From a virus: DNA of 21,340 nt. Below are positions 15,237 through 21,018 of the stretch, in pieces. The stretch's first letter is position 1; each line of letters opens with the position of its first letter. Position numbers and translations under genes: made by a program. The stretch covers positions 1-21,340 of the IMG/VR virus record IMGVR_UViG_3300020188_000064; one strand, written 5' to 3'. A model generated the notes under the pieces. It worked only from the letters and a program-made list of their open reading frames with translations, had not been told where the DNA came from and ran no database searches.

Positions 15237-15854
15237 TTGGATCTCCTTTTGGACTTCTTCGTCCCTTTCCGGTGTTTCACTAGCTACTTCTGAATCTTCA
15301 GTTTTAGCCAGAGACTGACCGGCTAGATCTACACTGTTTTTGAATTGTTTCTTGAAATCTTCGTACTCGGCCATCGAGTCAAAAGATTTAGCCAATGAAA
15401 AAGTAGCTGCTTGGTTGCAAGGCACAGACACAACTGAAACCTCGAACAGTTCAGCATCCTTAATCTTTAATCCGTCAGTTTCACTAATATAATCAGCATC
15501 CTTGACTCGGAAACCGACAGAAAAGGCTCCAAGGACACCGTCTTTAACAAGGTCCGCCACTGCTCCCGAAGGAACCTTAGCACTTTTTGAAATTTTTGCT
15601 TTTAACTCAAGACCATTTTCAGTTACTTTTAAGCCCGTCGCACGGCCAATAGGATGATTATAGTCATGGTTAAAAAGAATAATAGGATTTTTCTCGAAGT
15701 TAGCTAATCCGCCTTTCGTCCAAGCCGTTGCGTCTATAGTATCGCCTGCTCGATCAAAATCGGAAGTACTTGCCATACCGCAGATATGAACACCGCCATC
15801 TTCATCTACATCTAAGGACTTAAAGGTGGAAGTAAAGTTAAAAATTTTATTCAT
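13851..15854 (-). CDS. Fused prohead protease - scaffold - major capsid protein
   Basis: One 667-codon frame carrying three usual head genes. Residues 1-160 are an HK97-type (U35) prohead protease: STSDFDRAGD near 30, His63 and His67 in LFNHDYNHPIG, Ser112 in GAFSVGFR, and ELFEVSVVSVPCN at 135-147. Residues 161-206 are an acidic linker. Residues 207-320 are an Ala/Glu/Lys-rich coiled coil acting as delta domain or scaffold. Residues ~325-667 are an HK97-fold capsid protein (VLPLQEDVTAAVW, then QVDRLISTSYMDNYIDEEVL, then a C-terminal VGTQHLGFDELFN). A strong internal start at Met207 would make capsid alone. Codons in the capsid part favour CGT and ATT/ATC. The start overlaps the upstream gene by 8 bases, and its AAAGG site lies in the loop of a 7-bp hairpin. 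Confidence 0.92.
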   Translation of the reverse strand: MNKIFNFTSTFKSLDVDEDGGVHICGMASTSDFDRAGDTIDATAWTKGGLANFEKNPIILFNHDYNHPIGRATGLKVTENGLELKAKISKSAKVPSGAVADLVKDGVLGAFSVGFRVKDADYISETDGLKIKDAELFEVSVVSVPCNQAATFSLAKSFDSMAEYEDFKKQFKNSVDLAGQSLAKTEDSEVASETPERDEEVQKEIQMSEVNNTPEIDLEAFAKKVAEETAAKIAMKQAEEKAAAEKAAQEAAQKAAVEAEQKAAQESAIRVGIESGAERLMADVEKKLQEKDAKVEEVIKSFAAQLQEKNEELTKMRESKRIFADREGSNLIKGNKDLMHAHLLGVITSKGFDTDFGRSVLQKAGIDYAANAGDINQEVSTMIEKEIQLQLRTAQLFREMAVNSKSTVLPLQEDVTAAVWSTGGEDALGAGDTTGITNRTGGTTGTYNAKQKILQVDRLISTSYMDNYIDEEVLVNLMPMLTDGIARSHARAVDAAILVGNSKAIPGLDGLAVDSTDKVTTTGTAVTAKDLVAMRRDMGVYGLMPQDVVYIVSQDVYHDLINDAEFDNVFEVGSDAALKLTGQVGAVYGSPVVISDNFAAASTANMGAFAVNVSNFVIPRLRGVTVEQDYEVAAQRRVLVGTQHLGFDELFNSVAGKAAAVRLGAGS
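15243..15250 (-). promoter_or_regulatory. Strong internal ribosome-binding site for capsid
   Basis: AAAAGGAG six bases before the in-frame ATG at 15236, within the linker between protease and scaffold. It decides the nested start of the capsid protein. Confidence 0.85.
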
Positions 15855-16167
15855 CGTCTACAACCTTTTCTTTCTTAGTAGACGCCTTTTTTAGGGCCTC
15901 TAAGCCTTCTGAAGCAGCAGGAGCTGGTTCTTCCTTTGGAATCGGATTAATAATAGTATTTACATCAGGATAGAAGGTTTTGAGTTGGCCCATTACTCGC
16001 GGCCAACGGTTACCCCATCCTGCTTTAATTAGTCTTCGTGCTACAGCTTCTCCAGCGCCTACGGCTTTTAAATAGTCTTCGTAGGCAACATCTGTTGTAA
16101 GAGCGTGCATTTTAAACTGCTCATACATTTTATCAAGAATAGCTTTTTTTGATCTCATTGTAGGCAT
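15847..16167 (-). CDS. Hypothetical protein between portal and protease
   Basis: A 106-residue protein I do not recognise. The N-terminal ~60 residues are helical and basic (MRSKKAILDKMYEQFKMHAL), followed by AVARRLIKAGWGNRWPRVMGQL, whose Gly/Trp-rich turn between helices could be a helix-hairpin nucleic-acid or protein contact. The C-terminal 30 residues are Pro/Ala/Glu/Lys-rich and probably disordered. It shares a base with the portal stop (TAATG) and overlaps the protease start by 8 bases. It is therefore translated with the head genes and is probably a head-assembly or minor head protein (inference from place only). Confidence 0.6.
   Translation of the reverse strand: MPTMRSKKAILDKMYEQFKMHALTTDVAYEDYLKAVGAGEAVARRLIKAGWGNRWPRVMGQLKTFYPDVNTIINPIPKEEPAPAASEGLEALKKASTKKEKVVDDE
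15855..15884 (-). other. Hairpin enclosing the protease ribosome-binding site
   Basis: On the mRNA CGUCUAC (15884-15878) pairs perfectly with GUAGACG (15861-15855) around a 16-base loop containing AAAAGG, the only Shine-Dalgarno candidate for the protease-capsid frame. The 3' arm directly abuts the ATG at 15854. It could reduce initiation of the long product; regulatory role is inference. Confidence 0.5.
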
Positions 16168-17384
16168 TAGTTACCCTCTGTATTATCGGCCTCAGTTGGT
16201 CGGCCTCCTTGACTTGGATCTACTGCGCTTCCGGCAATATTGGCGGGTACGCGAATTTCGTCGGCGTCAGGCAATTCATCAAAGTTCATTGCAACTCTTG
16301 CTTCATTAGGTGTTATAATACCAGCATTTACTAAAGAAGTATAAAAAGTTGCTTGGTCTCTAAGCTCTGGTTGTAGTGCTGGAATATCCGTAATATCTTC
16401 TGTAATATGAAAACCAAAGAATCTACTATAACCTATATTTATTTTTTTGACTATAGGTAAAATAGTTTCTAAGTAGTACATTCGTAAATTTGGACGAATA
16501 TTTGCATTATTACCAGAGTCTAATAAAATTGGAGGGACTCCCAAAGCCTTTAAAATAATTTTTTCGTTTTCTGCTATTGCTGCTTGGAAATCTAACTCTT
16601 TAAAACTAACTTTTGATAGCTCATCTACTTCGATCCCTCCATCTAAAATAAGAGGCCTTCTTCCTCCAGCATCTGGTCTATAACGAGCGCTCCAAGATTG
16701 AATCATTCTTTCTTTAATTTTTTCTGAAAGAGTGTTTGGAGATTTTAACACAAGACCTGGAACTGCTCCGTTCTTAAAAAAGTTATCTTGAAAATCTCTC
16801 ATGCTCTTCATAAGTATCATAGTACGCAGAGCAGGCTTTAGTCTAGATACTCCTCTATAGATTGAGTAAAAAGAGTTTTCTTTAATATGTATAATTTCTG
16901 ATGGGTAGAATATTTTATCATTACCATTAAAGCTATAGTGATCGACATATGTAGTAGGACTAGCATGTATAGTCATTTTGCTTGCGGGAAGATGGTAAAG
17001 GTGTACTCCATCAAAATAAATAAAGATATTCCCATCTAATACGTAGTCTGTAATTAGGTTTCTTCGAAAAGAAGAAATATCTTGAAAAGGGTTTGGTGCT
17101 CTATTTAAAAGAGTATCAAGACTAGAAGCTTTTACTCCCTTTGCTACACCAGGAAATGCATCGTCCCTATGAACAACAGCATTAATTTCTGCAGAGTCAT
17201 CTACTAAAAGATTTACTCCTCGATTAACAATTTCGAGGTCTTCATAGGCTCTCTCATAGCTAAAAGTAAATTCGCGAGAAGGCTCGGTAATATTAGCATA
17301 GTAAGGCTGAATCGGATTCAGTTTTTCTTCGTCAGCCTCCTCTATTTTTTTATCAGAACCTAATCCGAATTTATACCATGCCAT
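16167..17384 (-). CDS. Portal protein (HK97 family)
   Basis: A 405-residue HK97-type portal, the dodecameric ring at the capsid vertex through which the terminase pumps DNA. Recognised from the N-terminal INRGV-type motif (EIVNRGVNLLVDDSAEI), a LNRAPNPFQDISSFR segment (about 92-107), LVLDGNIFIYFDG-like core (DYVLDGNIFIYFDG), IIHIKENSFYSIYRGVSRL, and the C-terminal AAIAENEKIILKALGVPPILL. These strings follow the family order. Length matches HK97 gp3 (424). The gene starts 14 bases before the end of the HNH gene, with only a weak AAGAGA site, suggesting coupling. The C-terminal residues are polar and low complexity. High confidence. Confidence 0.95.
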   Translation of the reverse strand: MAWYKFGLGSDKKIEEADEEKLNPIQPYYANITEPSREFTFSYERAYEDLEIVNRGVNLLVDDSAEINAVVHRDDAFPGVAKGVKASSLDTLLNRAPNPFQDISSFRRNLITDYVLDGNIFIYFDGVHLYHLPASKMTIHASPTTYVDHYSFNGNDKIFYPSEIIHIKENSFYSIYRGVSRLKPALRTMILMKSMRDFQDNFFKNGAVPGLVLKSPNTLSEKIKERMIQSWSARYRPDAGGRRPLILDGGIEVDELSKVSFKELDFQAAIAENEKIILKALGVPPILLDSGNNANIRPNLRMYYLETILPIVKKINIGYSRFFGFHITEDITDIPALQPELRDQATFYTSLVNAGIITPNEARVAMNFDELPDADEIRVPANIAGSAVDPSQGGRPTEADNTEGN

Positions 17385-17778
17385 GTTTGTCTCTTTGAAT
17401 ATCTACCCAGCGCATTTGTTTTTCTGCGGTAACGAGCGCAGGGTTGCGTCCGTATACTGAGTGAAGCTGTAAATGATGATTGTGGCACAACGTTACGGTG
17501 TGCTCGTATAATTCTGCCCAGTTCTCTTCTATAAACTCATCTCTCCAGATTACAATATATTCGTCCGTATAGTGTTCTGGACGTATTTTTTGTTTATTCT
17601 TTAACCATTCATCTAATAAAGGAGTTAGAGTATAAAAATGGTGAAAGTCTAGCGTATCTGAAGCTCCGCATATATAGCATTCTGAACCTTTTTCATATTG
17701 AGACTTTGCTTTATCTCGTATATACTTTACTGGGTCCCTTTTTAAATGCTTGCTTTTTCTAGCTATGGGCTTTTTCAT
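17371..17778 (-). CDS. HNH endonuclease of the packaging module
   Basis: A 135-residue HNH nuclease. Zinc ligands C34 and C37 (CYICG) pair with C98 and H101 (LCHNHH). The catalytic strip is DFHHFYT (H46/H47), with N100 and H106 (LQLHSVYG). The N-terminus is Lys/Arg-rich, suited to DNA binding. HNH proteins encoded beside terminase are known in HK97-type phages to be needed with TerL for genome cleavage at packaging, and this gene lies directly after TerL and before portal. It is therefore more likely a packaging factor than a homing nuclease (inference). It has its own consensus promoter (17793-17821) and no Shine-Dalgarno; the predicted mRNA leader is only about 8 bases. Confidence 0.88.
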   Translation of the reverse strand: MKKPIARKSKHLKRDPVKYIRDKAKSQYEKGSECYICGASDTLDFHHFYTLTPLLDEWLKNKQKIRPEHYTDEYIVIWRDEFIEENWAELYEHTVTLCHNHHLQLHSVYGRNPALVTAEKQMRWVDIQRDKHGMV

Positions 17779-17792
17779 AATTTAATACCAGA

Positions 17793-17821
17793 ATTATATC
17801 TTGGAGAGGTTAAAATGTCAA
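17793..17821 (-). promoter_or_regulatory. Consensus sigma-70 promoter for HNH-portal operon
   Basis: Perfect TTGACA (17821-17816), 17-base spacer, perfect TATAAT (17798-17793). Expected start near A17786, 8 bases before the HNH ATG at 17778. The spacer resembles that of the small terminase promoter. Confidence 0.9.
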
Positions 17822-17843
17822 AGGTTATTTTTGTTAGGTATCG

Positions 17844-19148
17844 TTAGAACCCGCTTGAAGACGTTTCAAATGAGTACAAAGCATATCGAAGTGCATCAGC
17901 CATGTGAGAGGCCATATTATGTTTAGGTTTTTCTCTCAAAAGATTTGGATTAGGATCCCATTGATATTGATCTAAAGCAGATAAAGTTTCTTTACACCTT
18001 TGATCTACAATTAAAGCATTATTATCTACAATTCTTTCTACGTGCGCGATGCCATCTAACACTGACTTCTTAGCATTGGTGGTGCTTATGTCATACTGTT
18101 GAGCAAAATCATATCTGGTCTGCTGTGCTGCTGAATCAATAAAAATATAATCAATATCCCATTTATCTATGAGTTTTTGTATCTCTATAGCGTGCTGTTC
18201 TGTGGTCTTTTCACTATTTAAATACTCATCGAGAAGGTAGTACTTTTCTTCGTCCCAATCATATCCTAGCACACAGAGAGCGGTCGGATCTCTATAGCCA
18301 ACATCAAGGCCTGCGAATATATCCATTCTGCTAGTATCTAGTTCTTCGAGGTTTGCGACACATTCTTCTGCATTGAAGTGCCATACTTGGCCTTCATAAG
18401 TGTTAAAGTCAGCTTCATATTCTTGTCGAAACTCAGCGTCGGACATACTTTTTCTAGCTTCTTCAATATCCGACGGAGACATTCTTGGATTATCTTTGTA
18501 AGTCGCACGTATTGATGCCCATTCTTGGAATTCATCAGTGAATCCTCTTTGAAAAAATTTTGCAAACCAGTTGTTCTTTCCTCGTGGTGTAGAAATAAAA
18601 ATAGCTTTTGAGTTATCTTTATCTAGTGTAGGTCGAAGCGCTACGTTGAAGGCGTCTTCGCCGTCTGCCAACGCCGCTTCGTCAAAAATAATTAGATCGT
18701 AAGAGCGCCCTACACAAGAATCTACTTGATTAACAGATCCCATTCTTATCGTAGATCCGTTACTCATCTCAATTACACGATCTTTTGCGTTGTCTCTTTT
18801 AACTTCTAGCTCAAAATGCTTAATTAAATTACGTTGTAAGTCAAAGGAAATTTGAGATAGATTATAATTTGGAGACATAATAAGAATATTGGAACCTGGA
18901 ACAAGAGACACCAGTTGTCCAATAATATTTGCTATATAAGTTTTACCCTGTCTACGAGAAATTGCTGCACATACGAAACGATACTTCGGATCATTTATAG
19001 CATTTATAATAGCTTTCTGCGAAGGAAGAGGCGCAACATTTAATAAGTCTAAATATGGCCCTACTGGAAGTTTTAAAAATCTTCGGTCAGACCCAAACTC
19101 TACTATTTCATCAGAAATAATATCTTTTCTACTTAACTCTATTGCCAT
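17844..19148 (-). CDS. terL: Terminase large subunit (ATPase-nuclease)
   Basis: A 434-residue packaging motor. The ATPase domain has Walker A SRRQGKT (64-70), Walker B LIIFDEAA (152-159, with the catalytic Glu) and the coupling motif FISTPRG (184-190). The nuclease domain has the RNase H-like acidic triad: D282 in AGLDVGYRDPTA, D338 in FIDSA and D418 in HMADALRYAL. All key residues are intact, so it should be active. It docks on the portal and cuts concatemers with TerS. It starts one base after the stop of the small membrane protein upstream, with only a poor AAAGAA site. A 65-base gap carrying a promoter separates it from HNH. Packaging type (cos or pac) cannot be read from this. Confidence 0.97.
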   Translation of the reverse strand: MAIELSRKDIISDEIVEFGSDRRFLKLPVGPYLDLLNVAPLPSQKAIINAINDPKYRFVCAAISRRQGKTYIANIIGQLVSLVPGSNILIMSPNYNLSQISFDLQRNLIKHFELEVKRDNAKDRVIEMSNGSTIRMGSVNQVDSCVGRSYDLIIFDEAALADGEDAFNVALRPTLDKDNSKAIFISTPRGKNNWFAKFFQRGFTDEFQEWASIRATYKDNPRMSPSDIEEARKSMSDAEFRQEYEADFNTYEGQVWHFNAEECVANLEELDTSRMDIFAGLDVGYRDPTALCVLGYDWDEEKYYLLDEYLNSEKTTEQHAIEIQKLIDKWDIDYIFIDSAAQQTRYDFAQQYDISTTNAKKSVLDGIAHVERIVDNNALIVDQRCKETLSALDQYQWDPNPNLLREKPKHNMASHMADALRYALYSFETSSSGF

Positions 19149-19149
19149 A

Positions 19150-19383
19150 TTATTCTTTTTTACCTGAGTTTACGTATAGTCCAAACCAAGCTGCTCCTGC
19201 TCCTATTACTACAGAAATTAGCCCTGCTTGTTGTGTATTTGGGGCTTCTAATCCAATAAACCACTCAAAAGATAAATAAAGCAAATAAATATATGTAGAA
19301 ATAAATATGCGGGGAAAGGGCCGCCACGCATCCACCGCAGCAGCCAGATCCAACCATTTCTGATATTTATTTTCACCTACCAT
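19150..19383 (-). CDS. Small two-helix membrane protein, holin candidate
   Basis: A 77-residue protein with an N-terminal amphipathic region (YQKWLDLAAAVDAWRPFPR) and two hydrophobic segments, about 26-44 (IFISTYIYLLYLSFEWFIG) and 53-71 (AGLISVVIGAGAAWFGLYV), ending in a charged GKKE tail. Size and layout fit a small class II holin, which would make lesions in the inner membrane at lysis. No endolysin is present in the window to support this, and genes of this type beside terminase are often unassigned. It overlaps the upstream basic-protein gene by 7 bases and is followed one base later by TerL. No clear Shine-Dalgarno. Membrane nature is secure; function uncertain. Confidence 0.7.
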   Translation of the reverse strand: MVGENKYQKWLDLAAAVDAWRPFPRIFISTYIYLLYLSFEWFIGLEAPNTQQAGLISVVIGAGAAWFGLYVNSGKKE

Positions 19384-19682
19384 TTGACTTTATCTGCCCA
19401 GTAGGCTGCACTCATTTTACCTTTTGCAATATTCTTTGCATGTCGAGCTTTAAAAGACGCTCTTTTCTTTTTCATTGCCGCACTCTCACCAGCTTTTGGC
19501 TTTCCTGCGGTTTTTGCTCCTTGCTGCCCGAAACGAATAGTTTTAATTTTATTTCCGACTTTTGCCACAACAATGTGTGATTTTTTTGGATGACCAGGGG
19601 TTCTCTTAGGCTTATTATAGCCTGAAACACCTGCTCTTTTCAGCCTTGAGTCTTTCTTTTTACTCTTTCTTTTTGCAGCCAC
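19377..19682 (-). CDS. Small basic conserved phage protein
   Basis: A 101-residue very basic protein with a GTG start at 19682. It contains RLKRAGVSGYNKPKRTP (about 13-29), then HPKKSHIVVAKVGNKIKTIRFG (30-52), QQGAKTAGKPKAGESAAMKKK, and a terminal FKARHAKNIAKGKMSAAYWA segment. I recognise this as a family of unknown function found in marine phages and some eukaryotic viruses; the family number is not certain to me. The charge suggests DNA or RNA binding, possibly with packaging since it sits between TerS and TerL. An out-of-frame ATG precedes the GTG by two bases. A 9-bp hairpin lies just upstream. Real gene with high confidence, role unknown. Confidence 0.85.
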   Translation of the reverse strand: MAAKRKSKKKDSRLKRAGVSGYNKPKRTPGHPKKSHIVVAKVGNKIKTIRFGQQGAKTAGKPKAGESAAMKKKRASFKARHAKNIAKGKMSAAYWADKVKW

Positions 19683-19693
19683 ATTTTTTCTCT

Positions 19694-19725
19694 TACCCTA
19701 ATTACTTTTTATTTTGATTAGGGTA
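19694..19725 (-). other. Inverted repeat between 47- and 101-codon genes
   Basis: On the mRNA UACCCUAAU (19725-19717) and AUUAGGGUA (19702-19694) form a perfect 9-bp stem around a 14-base A-rich loop. It covers the stop of the 47-residue gene and ends 11 bases before the GTG of the next gene, burying an AGGG. There is no U-run, so it is not a standard terminator. Confidence 0.6.
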
Positions 19726-19845
19726 CTTGGTAGAATTACCTCTAACCCCGTCTCCACCCGTGGGCTTGTTTTTCTTTGTATCATATACTCGGTACCCTAT
19801 AAAAACAACAAAAAGTACGATTGCACCATATGCTAACATTTCCAT
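19702..19845 (-). CDS. Small single-span membrane protein (47 residues)
   Basis: Read directly from the sequence: it starts ATG GAA ATG TTA with an excellent AAAGGAG site (19859-19853) seven bases upstream, and ends TAA at 19704. The product has one hydrophobic span, MLAYGAIVLFVVFIGYRV (about residues 3-20), and a polar basic C-terminal tail (YDTKKNKPTGGDG onward). A short N-terminus with a single span and cytoplasmic-type basic tail resembles small holin-associated or antiholin-like proteins, but no family is recognised. The strong ribosome-binding site, best of the small-gene cluster, argues it is truly translated. Function unknown. Confidence 0.72.
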   Translation of the reverse strand: MEMLAYGAIVLFVVFIGYRVYDTKKNKPTGGDGVRGNSTKYPNQNKK

Positions 19846-19871
19846 TTACTTTCTCCTTTAACTTTCTTGGC

Positions 19872-20048
19872 TTATTTGAATTTGCCACCACGTTTTTTGT
19901 ACTCTCTAGATAGCCATGCATTTGCATAAGCTGAAGGGTACACTTTAAATTTTCTTTTAGCTGCTGACTTTACTGCAGAATAAAGTTTTTTATTCTTTGG
20001 AGTCCTTTTACGTTTTCTCTTAGATATAGCCTTAAACTTTTTTGCCAT
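19872..20048 (-). CDS. Small basic protein (58 residues) with YPSAYAN motif
   Basis: Read directly: ATG GCA AAA AAG to TAA, 58 residues of which 23 are Lys or Arg and one is acidic. The C-terminal half, KLYSAVKSAAKRKFKVYPSA then YANAWLSREYKKRGGKFK, matches a short motif family I know from many phage and giant-virus genomes (YP-S-AYAN-A, ending YKKRGG). I believe it is DUF5872, but cannot verify the number. Probably a nucleic-acid-binding or virion-associated peptide (inference from charge). The ATG shares a base with the preceding stop (TAATG), so translation is coupled to the 51-residue gene. Confidence 0.82.
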   Translation of the reverse strand: MAKKFKAISKRKRKRTPKNKKLYSAVKSAAKRKFKVYPSAYANAWLSREYKKRGGKFK

Positions 20049-20203
20049 TATCGTCTCTTACGGCGCTTCATAGTGCTAGACTTTGCAGCTCGAAGAATTT
20101 TTAACATTCTTTTTGCTGATGCTGTTGATTTTGCAGTGGCTTTCTTTCTCCACTTGCCCAGCTTTTTTACATATACGGTTTTACCTGAAACTTTATAAGG
20201 CAT
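20048..20203 (-). CDS. Small basic protein (51 residues)
   Basis: Read directly: ATG CCT TAT AAA to TAA, 51 residues with 20 Lys/Arg and no acidic residue, ending MKRRKRR. The N-terminus (MPYKVSGKTVYVKKLGKW) reads like a small beta hairpin, followed by a lysine-rich helix (ATAKSTASAKRMLKILRAAK). No family recognised. It starts one base after the stop of the coiled-coil membrane protein gene and its own stop overlaps the next start, so it is clearly inside the operon. A role in binding DNA during packaging is only a guess from charge and position. Confidence 0.75.
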   Translation of the reverse strand: MPYKVSGKTVYVKKLGKWRKKATAKSTASAKRMLKILRAAKSSTMKRRKRR

Positions 20204-20204
20204 A

Positions 20205-20531
20205 TTACAGTAGATTGCTCGCTGTATATGCAGCTAACGAGGCCATGCCAATCCAAAATAGTTTGGAAATAACATTTGTAGTAATTTCAATAGACCCAAC
20301 TCGTTTTTCTGTTACTGCAATTCTTTCTTCATGGTCATCAAGAACATCATTTATCTCTTGCCTAGATTTTTCTAGGTTAATGAGTTTTTCTTCTGCTCTT
20401 GCTAATGCCACTACAGTATCCGTGAGTCTATCGAGCTTTTCTTCAATTCTATCAAGCCTGTGGTTCTCGTGAGAGAGATGCTCTCTAAGAGCGCTTTCAA
20501 GCTTAATGTAATCAGTTCGTCTCTCCTCCAT
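20205..20531 (-). CDS. Coiled-coil, C-terminally anchored membrane protein
   Basis: A 108-residue protein with a long heptad-patterned coiled coil (about 15-80: HRLDRIEEKLDRLTDTVVAL, later EKLINLEKSRQEINDVLDDH) and one C-terminal hydrophobic segment (about 88-106, ISKLFWIGMASLAAYTASNLL). This plan is that of XhlA-type haemolysin/holin-accessory proteins, which sit in the inner membrane and assist lysis; it could instead be a spanin-like or unrelated membrane protein. The ATG lies 20 bases inside the end of the TerS gene with no upstream Shine-Dalgarno; a GGAGGAG occurs just after the ATG. Membrane-anchored coiled coil is secure, lysis role tentative. Confidence 0.75.
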   Translation of the reverse strand: MEERRTDYIKLESALREHLSHENHRLDRIEEKLDRLTDTVVALARAEEKLINLEKSRQEINDVLDDHEERIAVTEKRVGSIEITTNVISKLFWIGMASLAAYTASNLL

Positions 20532-20979
20532 TTAACAATTTTTCCATCAACTTTCCATAGTTGCCTTGCCCAAAGGGAACACCTTCGTTAATTTGAACGT
20601 TGGTTTGGTTTTTAATGTTTGTGGATTCAGCCTTTGCAACTTCTGCTTGGGCTTTTATTTCATCCATTCTAAACTTATGTGCCATTTGGAGCAAGTCTGC
20701 TAAATCTTTGTTTGAGTAGACTCCACTCTCTTGAGCTTCTTGAAGTTTTGATGCAATCATTTCGTCAAGAACTGCTGCAATGTTGTTTCGATTTCTATAC
20801 CCTATGTCTAGATAAACATTGTCAATATACTTTTTAACTTCTCGTCTATTTAGTATATTCACAACTTTATCTTCTGAGACTTGAAGATAGTCGGTTACCG
20901 CTCGAATGTTTCCGAATTGCAAATAACAGTTTGCAATTTCCAGTCCTTCGGGTGAAATTGTAGTCAGTTCTTTACTCAT
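20512..20979 (-). CDS. terS: Terminase small subunit
   Basis: A 155-residue DNA-recognition subunit of the packaging machine. The N-terminal part (IANCYLQFGNIRAVTDYLQVSEDKVVNILN, about 15-45) is a helix-turn-helix of the type that reads the packaging site. A helical oligomerisation part (about 60-120) and a charged, glutamine/asparagine-rich C-terminus that would contact TerL follow. Called by this layout, size and its place as first gene of the head operon upstream of TerL. The ATG at 20979 lies about 8 bases from the -10 box, so the mRNA is expected to start at or next to the A of the ATG, and there is no Shine-Dalgarno. The five-gene gap to TerL is unusual. Confidence 0.83.
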   Translation of the reverse strand: MSKELTTISPEGLEIANCYLQFGNIRAVTDYLQVSEDKVVNILNRREVKKYIDNVYLDIGYRNRNNIAAVLDEMIASKLQEAQESGVYSNKDLADLLQMAHKFRMDEIKAQAEVAKAESTNIKNQTNVQINEGVPFGQGNYGKLMEKLLNGGETN

Positions 20980-20986
20980 GAGTGTA

Positions 20987-21015
20987 ATTATACTTTGGTC
21001 AGGTTGTTATGTCAA
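20987..21015 (-). promoter_or_regulatory. Consensus sigma-70 promoter for terminase operon
   Basis: Perfect TTGACA (21015-21010), 17-base spacer, perfect TATAAT (20992-20987). The start point 7-8 bases on falls on C20980 or A20979, the latter being the first base of the terS ATG. No Shine-Dalgarno lies between, pointing to a leaderless mRNA. Confidence 0.92.
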
Positions 21016-21018
21016 GGG

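Noticed and set aside
15037-15318. Plus-strand Ala/Ser/Cys-rich frames over the capsid scaffold region
   Set aside because: Mirror of the repetitive Ala/Glu/Lys coiled coil; no homology-like motif or initiation site.
18338-18565. 75-codon minus-strand frame inside terL
   Set aside because: Alternate frame within a fully motif-supported terL; no ribosome-binding site.
20083-20472. 129-codon open frame on the plus strand
   Set aside because: It lies antisense to the coiled-coil membrane and 51-residue genes; no plus-strand promoter or ribosome-binding site, and the peptide is Ser/Leu-rich as expected for the antisense of a coiled coil.
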